Counted from the first letter of the stretch, positions 30,049-39,043 are shown. The stretch: 64,000 bases of DNA from Sva-07 sp963728195 (GCA_963728195.1 CAVSIX010000007.1:186001-250000); one strand, 5' to 3'. Made by a program: numbers and translations. Notes: generated from the sequence alone by a model not told the origin.

Positions 30049-30906
30049 TCAGACCGTGGTCAGCCCGAGGTTCAAGCAGATCTCGACGACCGATTCCGGC
30101 CGGTTGAGTGCGTACAGGTGCAGACCCGGCGTGCCGGCGTCGATCAGATCGGAACAGAGCTGCGTGGCGACGTCGACACCGATGCGGCGGACCTCCGCGG
30201 GATCGTCGGTGCCGTCGAGGCGATCGGCGAGCCAGCCCGGCAGTGCCGCACCGCTCATCTCTGCCATCCGTTTCACCATTGCCTTGTTGTTGATCGGCAT
30301 GATGCCCGGCAGCACCGGCTTGTCGATGCCGAGATCGGACAGTTCGTCGACGAGGCGCACCCAGTGCTCGACCTCGAAGAAGAACTGCGTCAGCGCGAAG
30401 TCGGCGATCGCGAGTTTGTCGGCGAGGTGGCGGCGGTCGGTTTCCCGGTCGGGCGAGCGGGGGTGCACTTCGGGATGCGCTGCCACGCCAGTGGCGAACC
30501 GGCCCGTCGAGACCACGTCCTCGAGCAGATCCATGGCGTAGAGGTAGTCGCCCGCCTCCTCGACGCCGCCCGCTGGCGGATCACCGCCGAGCGCCAGGAT
30601 GTTCTCGATGCCGAGGTCGGCGTAGTGGTCGAGCAACGACACCACGTCGGTGCGATGGTGCCCGCGGCAGGTGAGGTGAGGCATCGGGGTCCATGACGTC
30701 TCGCCGAGCATCCAGGCGACGACGTCACCGGTGCGATGGCGATCCGAACCGCCCGCGCCGTAGGTGATCGAGACGAAGTCGGGGCGCAGCGATTCGATCG
30801 CGGCCACGGTGCGTCCGAGCGTCAGGTTGGCGGCCGGCGTCTTCGGCGGGAAGAACTCGAACGACAGCGTGCGCTTGCTCGCGAGGAGATCCGGGATCCG
30901 CACCAT
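30049..30906 (-). CDS. metF: 5,10-Methylenetetrahydrofolate reductase
   Basis: A 285-residue FAD enzyme that makes 5-methyltetrahydrofolate for methionine synthesis. The N-terminal SFEFFPPKT carries the catalytic glutamate, and SITYGAGGSDR, HLTCRGHHR and ILALGGDPP are family blocks. PGIMPINN completes the barrel. The start could be the ATG at 30904-30906 or an upstream TTG at 30912; I used the ATG because the ribosome site does not favour either. It is upstream of the acyltransferase-SGNH pair, with 17 bases between, but a functional link is not obvious. Confidence 0.93.
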   Translation of the reverse strand: MVRIPDLLASKRTLSFEFFPPKTPAANLTLGRTVAAIESLRPDFVSITYGAGGSDRHRTGDVVAWMLGETSWTPMPHLTCRGHHRTDVVSLLDHYADLGIENILALGGDPPAGGVEEAGDYLYAMDLLEDVVSTGRFATGVAAHPEVHPRSPDRETDRRHLADKLAIADFALTQFFFEVEHWVRLVDELSDLGIDKPVLPGIMPINNKAMVKRMAEMSGAALPGWLADRLDGTDDPAEVRRIGVDVATQLCSDLIDAGTPGLHLYALNRPESVVEICLNLGLTTV

Positions 30907-31032
30907 CGCCAAGAGGCTACCGACCGGTGCGACGGCGGCGTTGGGACCCGATCCGTGACGCCAAGGGTCACCGCATCCAGCGACATGGCTGTGTTACGTT
31001 CCCGCGGTCGATCACGAACGAAGGGGACGGGC

Positions 31033-31398
31033 ATGCCGATCATCGAGAACTGGAAACTGGTCGTACTGGAGCGGTTCGCCAAATTCGACGGTCGAGCCGG
31101 TCGGGCCGAGTTCTGGTGGTTCGTCCTCGCGAACTTCGTGGTGTACATCGCACTCGCGATCCTCATGCAGATCTCATCGCTCTTCGTGATCCTGTACGTC
31201 CTCTACGGCCTGGCCATGATCGTGCCGTCGATCGCCGTCGCGATCCGCCGTCTGCACGACACCGACAAGTCGGGATGGCTGCTCCTGCTGGGCCTCGTTC
31301 CACTGCTGGGCTTCATCATCCTGCTGGTGTTCTACATCCAAGAGGGCACGAACGGGCCGAACCAGTACGGCGTCGCACCCGAGCCCGCCGCCGGCTGA
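31033..31398 (+). CDS. DUF805 membrane protein
   Basis: A 121-residue membrane protein with three to four helices. The family signatures RAGRAEFWWFVLANF, IRRLHDTDKSGWLLLLGLVP and EGTNGPNQYG are all visible. DUF805 proteins are common inner-membrane proteins (YhaH/YhaI type) of unknown function. The ATG at 31033 has a good AAGGGGA ribosome site about 10 bases upstream. It is convergent with purH across 18 bases and divergent from metF. Confidence 0.9.
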   Translation: MPIIENWKLVVLERFAKFDGRAGRAEFWWFVLANFVVYIALAILMQISSLFVILYVLYGLAMIVPSIAVAIRRLHDTDKSGWLLLLGLVPLLGFIILLVFYIQEGTNGPNQYGVAPEPAAG

Positions 31399-31416
31399 CC
31401 CTCGCCGGACACCGGC

Positions 31417-32928
31417 TCAGTGACGGAAGTGGCGTTGGCCGGTGAAGACCATCGCGATGCCATGTTCGTCGGCGGCGGCGATCACCTCGTCGTCGCGGAC
31501 GGACCCGCCGGGCTGGATCACCGCCATGATGCCGGCGGCTGCCGCAGCGTCGAGGCCGTCACGGAACGGGAAGAACGCATCGCTCGCACAAGCGCCCCCT
31601 TCCGCGCGACCCGCTGAACGTTCGGCGGCGATCCGCGCCGAGTCGAGACGGTTCTGCTGTCCGGCGCCGATGCCGAAGGCCTGCAGATCCTTCGCGTAGA
31701 CGATGGCGTTGCTGCTGACCGCAGCACAGACCTGCCACGCGAACTCGAGATCGGCCCACTGATCGTCGCCCGGCTGGGCAGTCGTCACGACACGCCACTC
31801 GTCGCTGCGCCCGGCGATCGGATCCGGCTGCTGCACGAGCAGGCCCCCGTCGACAGGGCGGACATCGAACGGCAGCGGCGAGGCCGCGTTGGCCGACATC
31901 ACCCTCAGGTTCTTCTTCACCGCGAGGATCTCGAGCGCCTCCGGCTCGAAGTCGGGCGCCACGACCACCTCGGTGAAGACGTCACCGATCGCCGATGCCA
32001 TTTCGGCGGTCACCGTGCGGTTGGCGGCGATGATGCCCCCGAACGCACTGACCGGGTCGCAGGCATTGGCGCGCACATACGCCTCGGTGATGTCGTCGGC
32101 GACGGCGACACCACAGGGGTTGGCGTGCTTGACGACGACGACGGCGGGCGCATCGAAGCGATGGACGAGCCGCCACGCTGCCTCGGTGTCGAAGACGTTC
32201 AGATAGGACAGTTCCTTGCCGCCGTGCTGGGTCATCGAATCCCACCAACTGGTCGCCCCGACCTGCCGGTAGCGCGCTCCCTGCTGGTGCGGGTTCTCGC
32301 CGTACCGCAGCGGTTGTGCGAGTTCGAGCGCGAGGTGGATCGACGGCGGCAGCTCGACGTCGTCGGTCTCCACGGTCGCCGACTCGTCGAACCACGTGAC
32401 GATCGACGCGTCGTACGCAGCGGTGTGGGCGAACGCCGTGCGGGCGAGGCGACGCCTGGTGGCATCGCCGAGCGCACCGCCGTTGCGCAATTCCTCCAGC
32501 ACCGGTTCGTAGTCGGCCGGATCGACGAGGATGCCGACGTGGGCGTGGTTCTTCGCCGCGGCGCGCACCATCGCCGGTCCACCGATGTCGATCAGACCGA
32601 TGCCGGGATCGGACGAGAAGGGATAGAGGTTGACCACGACGAGATCGATCTGCTGGATGTCGTGGTGCGCCATGTCGGCGACGTGTTCGGGATCGGTGGG
32701 ATCGGCGAGGATGCCGCCGTGGATCTTGGGATGCAGCGTCACGACGCGGTGACCGAGGATGGCGGGCAGGCCGGTCAGTTCGGCGACGTCGGTGACCGGG
32801 ATCCCGGCGTCGGCGATCGCCCGCGCCGTCCCGCCGCTGGACACCAGCGACCACTCCAGTTCGTGGAGTGATCGAGCGAACTCGACGATGCCGGACTTGT
32901 CGTAGACGGAGAGCAGCGCAGTGGGCAC
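31417..32928 (-). CDS. purH: Bifunctional AICAR transformylase/IMP cyclohydrolase
   Basis: A 503-residue enzyme for the last two steps of de novo purine synthesis. The N-terminal IMP cyclohydrolase (residues about 1-190) has ALLSVYDKSGIVEFA, SSGGTARAI, VVTLHPKIHGG and NLYPF. The C-terminal AICAR transformylase has LRYGENPHQQGA, the catalytic KHANPCG and SAFGGIIA, and ends with VFTGQRHFRH as is usual. The start is uncertain. I used the GTG at 32926-32928, whose N-terminus matches the family. A TTG at 32946 or an ATG at 33054 are possible but would add non-conserved residues. Confidence 0.95.
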   Translation of the reverse strand: MPTALLSVYDKSGIVEFARSLHELEWSLVSSGGTARAIADAGIPVTDVAELTGLPAILGHRVVTLHPKIHGGILADPTDPEHVADMAHHDIQQIDLVVVNLYPFSSDPGIGLIDIGGPAMVRAAAKNHAHVGILVDPADYEPVLEELRNGGALGDATRRRLARTAFAHTAAYDASIVTWFDESATVETDDVELPPSIHLALELAQPLRYGENPHQQGARYRQVGATSWWDSMTQHGGKELSYLNVFDTEAAWRLVHRFDAPAVVVVKHANPCGVAVADDITEAYVRANACDPVSAFGGIIAANRTVTAEMASAIGDVFTEVVVAPDFEPEALEILAVKKNLRVMSANAASPLPFDVRPVDGGLLVQQPDPIAGRSDEWRVVTTAQPGDDQWADLEFAWQVCAAVSSNAIVYAKDLQAFGIGAGQQNRLDSARIAAERSAGRAEGGACASDAFFPFRDGLDAAAAAGIMAVIQPGGSVRDDEVIAAADEHGIAMVFTGQRHFRH

Positions 32929-33072
32929 CCGCGCGACCGTAGCCAATCCGTCACCGCCATCGGGAATGTCACTGCTGACGCCACTACGTCCGGGTGCGCG
33001 ACCGCCGTCGAGGGTCGCACTACGGTTCCGGCCGGGGGAACGCACATCGGACATTCCGGAGGGAATTCACAC

Positions 33073-33652
33073 ATGGACTTCAGCAAATTCAAGACATCCG
33101 ACTGGCTGATGGTCGGGGGTGGCGATCGGCCATGCTTGATCTTCGGCTTGCTTCAACTGGGTCACCGTGACACGGTTTCGGTTTCTCCAGCTGTGGCGGC
33201 AATGTCTTCGACTACTTCATGACCGGACGGTATCCCTGGCTCCTCGTCGATCGCCGTCGGGCGTCGTCACGTTCCTGCTCATCGAGGGAACGTTGAAGGA
33301 GGACCAGCTCCCCTGGCCGCTGATACTTCCTCGCTGCCACCGCATTGGCCGACATTGCTGCTGCTGCATGCGAATCATCTTCAATCCGATCGACGGCAAA
33401 GACCTCATCGAGTCGGCTGGCGGCGACGTCGGTCGAGGCATCGGCATGATCCGGTCGGTCATCGCCGGACTGGCGGCACTCGCCGGGGCGTACATGAACT
33501 TCACCGCACACGGTGGTGAGCTATCAAACCTGACCGACGTCGACAAGCTCAAGTCGAGCTTCGCCAAGAGCGATGCAAGCGGTGCGACGCCACCGCCGCC
33601 ACCGCCGTCGCAATCCGACGAGATGCCGCCGCCTCCGCCACCCACCGCCTGA
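33073..33652 (+). pseudogene. Membrane protein gene broken by many single-base insertions
   Basis: A clear GGAGGGA ribosome site and ATG at 33073 open a frame (MDFSKFKTSDWLMVGGG) that breaks within about 50 bases. Reading on with single bases removed recovers a protein with two to three helices and fragments such as VFDYFMTGRYPWLLV, TLKEDQLPWPLIL and RIIFNPIDGKDL. From about 33368 one frame is intact to the stop at 33650-33652, with GMIRSVIAGLAALAGAYMNF and a proline-rich tail. I count roughly ten apparent +1 insertions between 33121 and 33370 and none after that. The gene may be a recent pseudogene or this stretch may hold sequencing errors. The intact protein would be a small membrane protein of unknown function. 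Confidence 0.7.
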
Positions 33653-33677
33653 GGCGCGACCCAACCCGGCTCACCAC

Positions 33678-33727
33678 GTTTGTGTGCGGATTCTGGTGGA
33701 CCGCCCCACCAGAACCGTCACGCAAAC
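33678..33727 (+). repeat. 50-bp palindromic repeat, GTTTG...CAAAC family, copy 1
   Basis: Begins GTTTGTGTGCGGATTCTGG and ends CCGTCACGCAAAC, with a TTCTGGTGG/CCACCAGAA stem and a GTTTG/CAAAC outer stem. It lies after the broken membrane-protein gene and before the convergent sucD. The next copy is 24 bases away. Confidence 0.85.
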
Positions 33728-33750
33728 GGCAAGACGTCGTTGACCATCAC

Positions 33751-33800
33751 GTTTGTGTGCGGATTCTGGTGGACCGCCCCACCAGATCCGTCACGCAAAC
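33751..33800 (+). repeat. 50-bp palindromic repeat, GTTTG...CAAAC family, copy 2
   Basis: Differs from copy 1 at one base only (CCAGATCCG for CCAGAACCG), so the two are a recent duplication. It lies 40 bases after the sucD stop in sucD orientation. Confidence 0.85.
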
Positions 33801-33839
33801 GGGGAGGGCGGCTTCACCGCATGGTGTGGGTCGACCGGC

Positions 33840-34736
33840 TCAGAGGTTGGCGACGATGTCGGCCATCAGCTCGCCGGCCTCGGTGGGGTTGAGGCCCACC
33901 CGTACGCCGGCTGCCGCGAGGGCATCCATCTTGCCCTGAGCCGTTCCCTTGCCGCCCGAGACGATTGCACCGGCGTGGCCCATCTTCTTGCCGGCCGGGG
34001 CGGTGACGCCGGCGATGTAGGCGCTCATCGGCTTGGTGACGTTCGCCTGGATGTACTCGGCGGCCTCCTCCTCGGCCGACCCGCCGATCTCGCCGATCAT
34101 CATGATCGCGTGGGTCTCGGGATCGGCCTGGAACTCGGCCAGGCAGTCGATGAAGTTGGTGCCGGGCACGGGGTCGCCGCCGATACCGACGCACGTCGAC
34201 ACGCCGATCCCCTTCTGCTTGAGCTCGTAGAGCGCCTGGTAGGTGAGCGTGCCCGAGCGGCTGACGATGCCCACGTTGGGGCCGTCGGCCGACGGCACCT
34301 GGGCGATCTCACCGGCGGTGATGCCGATGTTGCACTTGCCGGGGCTGATGATGCCCGGACAGTTGGGTCCGAGCAGCCGGGTGCCCGGGTGGTTGCGGAC
34401 GAGGAGGTTGAAGACCTTGGCCTCGTCCTGGGCCGGGATGCCCTCGGTGATGCACACGACGAACCCGATGCCCGCCGCCGCAGCCTCGAGGATCGCATCT
34501 GCTGCGAACTTCGGCGGAACGGCGACGAACGACGCATCGGCACCGGTGGCGGCGACCGCGTCGGCGACGGTGTCGTACACCGGGATGCCGTCGACGTCCT
34601 GGCCGGCCTTGCCCGGTGTGACTCCGGCGACGATCTTGGTGCCGTAGTCACGGTTGCGCAGGCCGTGGTATTTGCCCTGGCCTCCGGTGAGGCCCTGGAC
34701 GATGACCTTGGTGTTCTCGTTGACGAAGATGGCCAT
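33840..34736 (-). CDS. sucD: Succinyl-CoA synthetase alpha subunit
   Basis: A 298-residue subunit that carries the phosphohistidine and the CoA site. Family motifs are VQGLTGGQGKYH (residues 13-24), VPPKFAADAI, GPNCPGIISPGKCNIG, VGIVSRSGTLTY, STCVGIGGDPV and KKMGHAGAIV, in which the His is the phosphorylated residue. It converts succinyl-CoA to succinate with substrate-level phosphorylation. It follows sucC by seven bases in the same operon. The ATG at 34734-34736 is used. Confidence 0.96.
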   Translation of the reverse strand: MAIFVNENTKVIVQGLTGGQGKYHGLRNRDYGTKIVAGVTPGKAGQDVDGIPVYDTVADAVAATGADASFVAVPPKFAADAILEAAAAGIGFVVCITEGIPAQDEAKVFNLLVRNHPGTRLLGPNCPGIISPGKCNIGITAGEIAQVPSADGPNVGIVSRSGTLTYQALYELKQKGIGVSTCVGIGGDPVPGTNFIDCLAEFQADPETHAIMMIGEIGGSAEEEAAEYIQANVTKPMSAYIAGVTAPAGKKMGHAGAIVSGGKGTAQGKMDALAAAGVRVGLNPTEAGELMADIVANL

Positions 34737-34743
34737 GACTACT

Positions 34744-35889
34744 TCACTTCGCTTTCGCAACGGCCGCACGGGCGGCGTCGAGCATGGTGGGTTCGGACTG
34801 GAGCTTGTCGGCGGAGATGCCGGCGTCGAGCAGGATCTGGCGGCCCTCCTCGGCGTTGGTGCCGTCGAGGCGGATCACGATCGGCGCTCGCAGCTCGACG
34901 CGGCCCATGGCCTCGACGATGCCCTTCGCGACTTCTTCGCCGCGGGTGATGCCGCCGAAGATGTTGATCAGGATCGACTGGACCTTGTCGTCGAAGTTGA
35001 TCACCTCGAGCGCGCCGGCCATCACGTCGGCGTTCGCACCGCCGCCGATGTCGAGGAAGTTGGCAGCCGAGCCACCGACCTGGTTGACGACGTCGAGCGT
35101 CGACATCGCGAGCCCGGCGCCATTGGCGATGATGCCCACCGTGCCGTCGAGGCCGATGTACTGCAGGCCCTTCTCGGCGGCCATCTTCTCGCGGTCGTCC
35201 ATCTCGGTGAGACCCCGGAACGCATCCCACTCGGGATGGCGGAACTCGGCGTTCTCGTCGAGGGTGACCTTGGCGTCGAGCGCGTGCACCTCGCCGGTCG
35301 GCTTCAGGATGAGGGGGTTGATCTCGGCGAGGTCGCAGTCACCCTCGGTGAAGCAGCGGTACAGCTTGACGAGGATGTCGGCGGCACCGTCGAGCGCCCG
35401 CTCGGGCAGCTTCGCGTCGACGCACGCCTGGCGTGCCGTGGCGACATCGAGTCCGTCGACCGGGTCGATGTGGAGCTTGACGATCGCATCGGGATTCGAC
35501 TCGGCGACCGCTTCGATCTCGACGCCGCCCTCGGCAGACAGCATCAGGAGGTGCTTCTTCGCCGCGCGATCGAGCGTGAACGACGCGTAGTACTCCTCGT
35601 CGATGTCCGACGCCTTCTCGATCCAGAGGCGCTTGACGACGTGGCCCTTGATGTCCATGCCGAGGATGTTGCCGGCGTGCTCGCGCACCTCGGCCTCGTT
35701 GTCGGCGAGCTTGATGCCACCCGCCTTGCCACGGCCACCGACCTGCACCTGGGCCTTGACGACGACCGGGTAGCCGGCCTGATTGGCCTCCTTCACCGCC
35801 TCGTCGACGGTGTCGGCCGGCCCGCCGGGGCTCACCGGGATGTCGTAGCGGGCGAAGTACTGCTTGCCCTGGTACTCGAAGAGGTCCAC
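34744..35889 (-). CDS. sucC: Succinyl-CoA synthetase beta subunit
   Basis: A 381-residue ATP-grasp subunit that binds nucleotide and the phosphorylated intermediate. The N-terminus MDLFEYQGKQYFARY is typical, VVKAQVQVGGRGKAGGI is the ATP-grasp core, DLAEINPLIL carries metal ligands, and the C-terminal domain has ANFLDIGGGAN and NIFGGITRGEEVA. The start is the GTG at 35887-35889. It is followed by sucD and preceded, after 52 bases, by the gene for a B12-binding protein on the same strand. Nucleotide preference (ATP or GTP) cannot be told with confidence. Confidence 0.96.
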   Translation of the reverse strand: MDLFEYQGKQYFARYDIPVSPGGPADTVDEAVKEANQAGYPVVVKAQVQVGGRGKAGGIKLADNEAEVREHAGNILGMDIKGHVVKRLWIEKASDIDEEYYASFTLDRAAKKHLLMLSAEGGVEIEAVAESNPDAIVKLHIDPVDGLDVATARQACVDAKLPERALDGAADILVKLYRCFTEGDCDLAEINPLILKPTGEVHALDAKVTLDENAEFRHPEWDAFRGLTEMDDREKMAAEKGLQYIGLDGTVGIIANGAGLAMSTLDVVNQVGGSAANFLDIGGGANADVMAGALEVINFDDKVQSILINIFGGITRGEEVAKGIVEAMGRVELRAPIVIRLDGTNAEEGRQILLDAGISADKLQSEPTMLDAARAAVAKAK

Positions 35890-35941
35890 GTCGGAGTCAC
35901 TCGCTTTCTGGTTGCGTACGGGAGACCGACCGCTCTCGCGC

Positions 35942-36349
35942 TCAGTCGGGTTCGGATTCGTCGAGCGTCGTCTCCAGCCACTGGCCGATCGCCTTCAGCG
36001 ACGAACCCGGACCGAAGATCTCTGCGACACCCTGCTCTCTGAGCGCACGGGCATCGGCATCGGGAATGACCCCGCCGCCGAAGACCAACACGTCGCCGAG
36101 GTCACGGCTGCGCAGCTCGTCCATCACCCGCGGGAACAGGGTCAGGTGGGCGCCGGACAGCAGCGAGAGACCCACGCCGTCGGCGTCCTCCTGCAGGACG
36201 GTTTCGGCGATCTGTTCGGGCGTCTGGTGCAGACCGGTGTAGATCACCTCGAAGCCGTGGTCGCGCAATGCGCGGGTGATGGTCTTGGCGCCACGGTCGT
36301 GGCCATCGAGACCGGGCTTCGCCACGACGATGCGATACGTGCGCTTCAC
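35942..36349 (-). CDS. Stand-alone cobalamin-binding protein (methylmalonyl-CoA mutase small-domain type)
   Basis: A 135-residue protein consisting only of the B12-binding fold. The ligand motif DGHDRG (residues 15-20, His17 as lower ligand), SLLSGAHLTLFP and VFGGGVIPDAD are typical of methylmalonyl-CoA mutase or isobutyryl-CoA mutase small subunits. Such a subunit needs a separate catalytic large subunit, which is not in this window. It lies 52 bases upstream of sucC, so it may be cotranscribed and deliver succinyl-CoA into the next enzyme. The start is a GTG at 36347-36349. Confidence 0.88.
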   Translation of the reverse strand: MKRTYRIVVAKPGLDGHDRGAKTITRALRDHGFEVIYTGLHQTPEQIAETVLQEDADGVGLSLLSGAHLTLFPRVMDELRSRDLGDVLVFGGGVIPDADARALREQGVAEIFGPGSSLKAIGQWLETTLDESEPD

Positions 36350-36447
36350 GAAGCATGAACCATAGGGCAACGCTCCACGACGCGCCGAAACGACGGTCAC
36401 CGCTCGAGCCGGCGAACTGTGGGGTACCCCTTGGTCATGATGGTGGT

Positions 36448-37862
36448 ATGTCCGTTGTCGAGGAGCCGATCGCCGCCGAAGCGGTGTGCGGGCCGTTGTT
36501 CGGTGACGGGTTCGAGTGGTGTCCGGCCGATGACGCTCGCGGGTTCGATCCGGTGACCGACGTCGCGTTCGGTGATCACCCGCTGGTGGGACCGCAGTGG
36601 ATGCAGGCGGTGGTCGAGCATTGCGCCCAGGGGCTTTCGTTGCTGGAACGTCTCGATCCGTCAGGCTTCGACGCGGCGACCACCGAGGCCTGGGCGGTCG
36701 GCGTCGAACAGCTGCGCCGTCAGGCCACCGCAGCGGGCATCGCAGTGGCCGATCACCTCGACACCACACAGCCGTTCCGGAATCTCGGGTTCTTCACCGC
36801 CAAAGCCTGGATGAAGCACCGCTTGCAGCTGTCGGGTGCCGAAGCGCACGGCCGCCTGCAAGAAGCCCGGCTGCGTCGAGCGGTCGGAGTGTGGAACAAC
36901 GCACTCGCCGGCGGCCAAGTCGGTGTTGCCCAGACCCGGCTGATGGCACGCATCGCCGCCAACCCGCGCATCGACGCTGACGTCCTCACCCAGGGTGTCT
37001 GGCGCTGATGGCCGACGCCATGGACGTCTCCTACGTCGAGTTCGAACGCCGCGCCCTCACATGGGAAGCACTCGCCGACCCGATCGGTGCCGCCGACAAA
37101 GCCGAACGCAACCAGCAACGCCGCAGCGCACTGATGCACCAGTCCCCCGACGGCTCGTGGTCGTTGCACGCCCGCTTCGACGACGTCGGCGGCCCCGAAT
37201 TCCTCGAAATCTTCTGCTGGTACGTCGACCGCGAATTCACCCGCGACTGCAACAACGCCACCCGACACCACACCAACGGCAACATCGACATCACCGAACT
37301 CCGCCGCACCGAAGCGCAACGCCGAGCCGACGCCCTCCTCGAAATGGCCCGCGCCGCAGGCGCATGCCCACCCGACCGCCAACGCCCACTACCCACCGTC
37401 AACTTCCTCCTCGACGAAACCACCGCCGCCACCGTTGCCGACAACGACCTCATCGACCCCACCCGCTACCGCGACATCACCTCACGCACCTCACGCGGCC
37501 ACCGCGTCGACCCCAACGCCATCATCGCAGTGTCCATGTGGTCGCTACTCCGCCGGGTCATCACCAACACCAAAGGCGTCATCATCGAACTCGGCCGCAC
37601 GACCCGACTCTTCACCGGCGCCGCCCGCGAAGCCGTCATGCTGCTCGAACCCACCTGCATCTGGCCCGGCTGCGACCAACCCCACACCTGGTGCCACGCC
37701 GACCACCTCACCAGCTGGTCCACCCGAGGCCCCACCAACCCCGACAACGGCGCACCACTGTGCCCCCGCCACAACTACCTCAAAGAAACCGGCTTCACCA
37801 TCCACCGAGACCACAACGGCCACTGGCACATCACCGGCCCCGACGGCACCGACATCTGCTGA
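36448..37862 (+). pseudogene. 13E12 repeat (DUF222)-HNH endonuclease gene with a frameshift
   Basis: Two open frames, 36448-37008 and 37008-37862, overlap by one base as TGATG. The first (186 codons) is the N-terminal DUF222 part; the second (284 codons) holds the rest of the DUF222 part and the HNH nuclease. In family members these are one protein. The first frame stops just after VLTQGVWR and the second continues with MADAMDV, so one missing base near 37005 explains the split. The HNH motif is intact: CIWPGCDQPH, HADHLTSW and LCPRHNYLKE. The overlap might allow re-initiation, so a working split protein is possible. The second part is very C-rich in its codons, which differs from its neighbours. 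These genes are repetitive in actinobacterial genomes and their role is unclear. Confidence 0.8.
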
Positions 37863-37937
37863 CGCCCGTCCGCAGGCCATCGGCGCAACGCACTCTGCGC
37901 CCCACAGAACGCGACGACGCCCGGCAGACTGGGAACG

Positions 37938-38447
37938 ATGTCGAAAGCCGGACCGTTCCAACTGAGATCACCGTTCGCGAGAGCGGTCGTCCCGGTGCTC
38001 GGTGGCATCGCGTTCTTCGTCGTGCTCGCACTCGTGATGTGGGGCATCGCCGCATGGATCTCCGGTGGCGGCGCGGACGTCTCCGACCGCCTGACACCGA
38101 GCCGCTTCGAGGTGGCAACCGTGCAGAGCGCAGCGCAGATCGTCGAGGAGGACGGCCCGATCATCTTCCCCGGTCTCAACACCACCACTGGCGAACGCAC
38201 GCTCGTGCTCGACCACGAAGGCACCGACCCGACGCGGGGCTGGCGCATCTACTACGCCTACCCGGCCGGTCGACCCGGTTGCACCGTCGAGCAGGTGGTC
38301 GGCACGCGCAACTTCATCGACTGCGACGGTGCGACGATCACGGTCGCCGATCTCTCGCCTCCCGACTCCGGCGTGTTCCCGGTGGTCGAGAACCAACGCG
38401 TGCTCTACATCGACCTCGCCGGCGTCACCACGCCCCAGCCCGACTGA
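37938..38447 (+). CDS. Membrane-anchored hypothetical protein
   Basis: A 169-residue protein with one N-terminal transmembrane helix (AVVPVLGGIAFFVVLALVMW) and an extracytoplasmic C-terminal domain of about 115 residues. The domain has two cysteines (GCTVEQ and FIDCDG) and a Tyr/Val-rich beta pattern; the spacing recalls a Rieske-like fold, but the cluster histidines are absent, so I do not call it an iron-sulfur protein. No family is recognised. A palindromic repeat follows the stop. Confidence 0.6.
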   Translation: MSKAGPFQLRSPFARAVVPVLGGIAFFVVLALVMWGIAAWISGGGADVSDRLTPSRFEVATVQSAAQIVEEDGPIIFPGLNTTTGERTLVLDHEGTDPTRGWRIYYAYPAGRPGCTVEQVVGTRNFIDCDGATITVADLSPPDSGVFPVVENQRVLYIDLAGVTTPQPD

Positions 38448-38464
38448 CCTTCCAACCAACCCAC

Positions 38465-38514
38465 GTTCGCGTTGCATTCCTGGTGGGCCGCCCCACCGGA
38501 TGTGTCACGCAAAC
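38465..38514 (+). repeat. 50-bp palindromic repeat, GTTTG...CAAAC family, copy 3
   Basis: A more diverged copy of the elements at 33678 and 33751: starts GTTCGCGTTGC, has CCTGGTGGG/CCCACCGG in the middle and ends TGTCACGCAAAC. It lies between the convergent hypothetical and flavodoxin-like genes. Confidence 0.75.
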
Positions 38515-38532
38515 GGGGTGGTGGTGCGTGGT

Positions 38533-38961
38533 TCAGCCGACGGCCATGGCGTCGACGAGGCGCTCGGCGAAGATCTCGGTGTGGCGCCGGAGCTTGCTGC
38601 GGCTCATGGCGAAGCCACCGATCACGTAGGCGCCGGTGTCGCCGAGTGCCCGGTCGAGCTTGTCGAGCGACTTGCCCGGATCGAGTGCGAACGTGCAGAA
38701 CCCGGCGGCACGTTTGCCGCGCATGGTCGGCAGGTTGGCGATGTTCGACGCCGCCCACGGCGCCTGACCGAAGAGGAACGCTCCGTGCACCCAGGTGCCG
38801 ACGAGGATCAGGTCGGCCTGTTGGATCGACGCATGGTCGGGTTGCTTCACCTTGGAGAGCCCGGTGATCGTCCAGCGCTCCTGCGCCAGGAGATCGGCCA
38901 CCATCTCGGCGGCGTGCCACGTGTTCCCCGTCAAGCTCTCGACCAACAATGCTGCCTTCAC
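38533..38961 (-). CDS. Flavodoxin-like protein
   Basis: A 142-residue flavodoxin-fold protein. The N-terminal ESLTGNTWHAAE matches the FMN phosphate-binding T/S-x-T-G-N-T loop, and the pattern of alternating strands and helices (ADLILVGTWVHGAFLF, GFCTFALDPGK) fits. It may carry electrons or be a regulator. No partner is next to it. The ATG at 38961 is used. Confidence 0.75.
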   Translation of the reverse strand: MKAALLVESLTGNTWHAAEMVADLLAQERWTITGLSKVKQPDHASIQQADLILVGTWVHGAFLFGQAPWAASNIANLPTMRGKRAAGFCTFALDPGKSLDKLDRALGDTGAYVIGGFAMSRSKLRRHTEIFAERLVDAMAVG

Positions 38962-39043
38962 GGCGACGATTCTTGCAGGTCGGTGACCCGCGCAGCAGAT
39001 CTCGTCACCACCGACGCAGTCGCAGCGGCGGCGAGTGTCCGAT

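Noticed and set aside
32929..33054. N-terminal extension of PurH from an ATG at 33054
   Set aside because: The extra 42 residues are low complexity and are not part of the family. The domain begins at the GTG at 32928.
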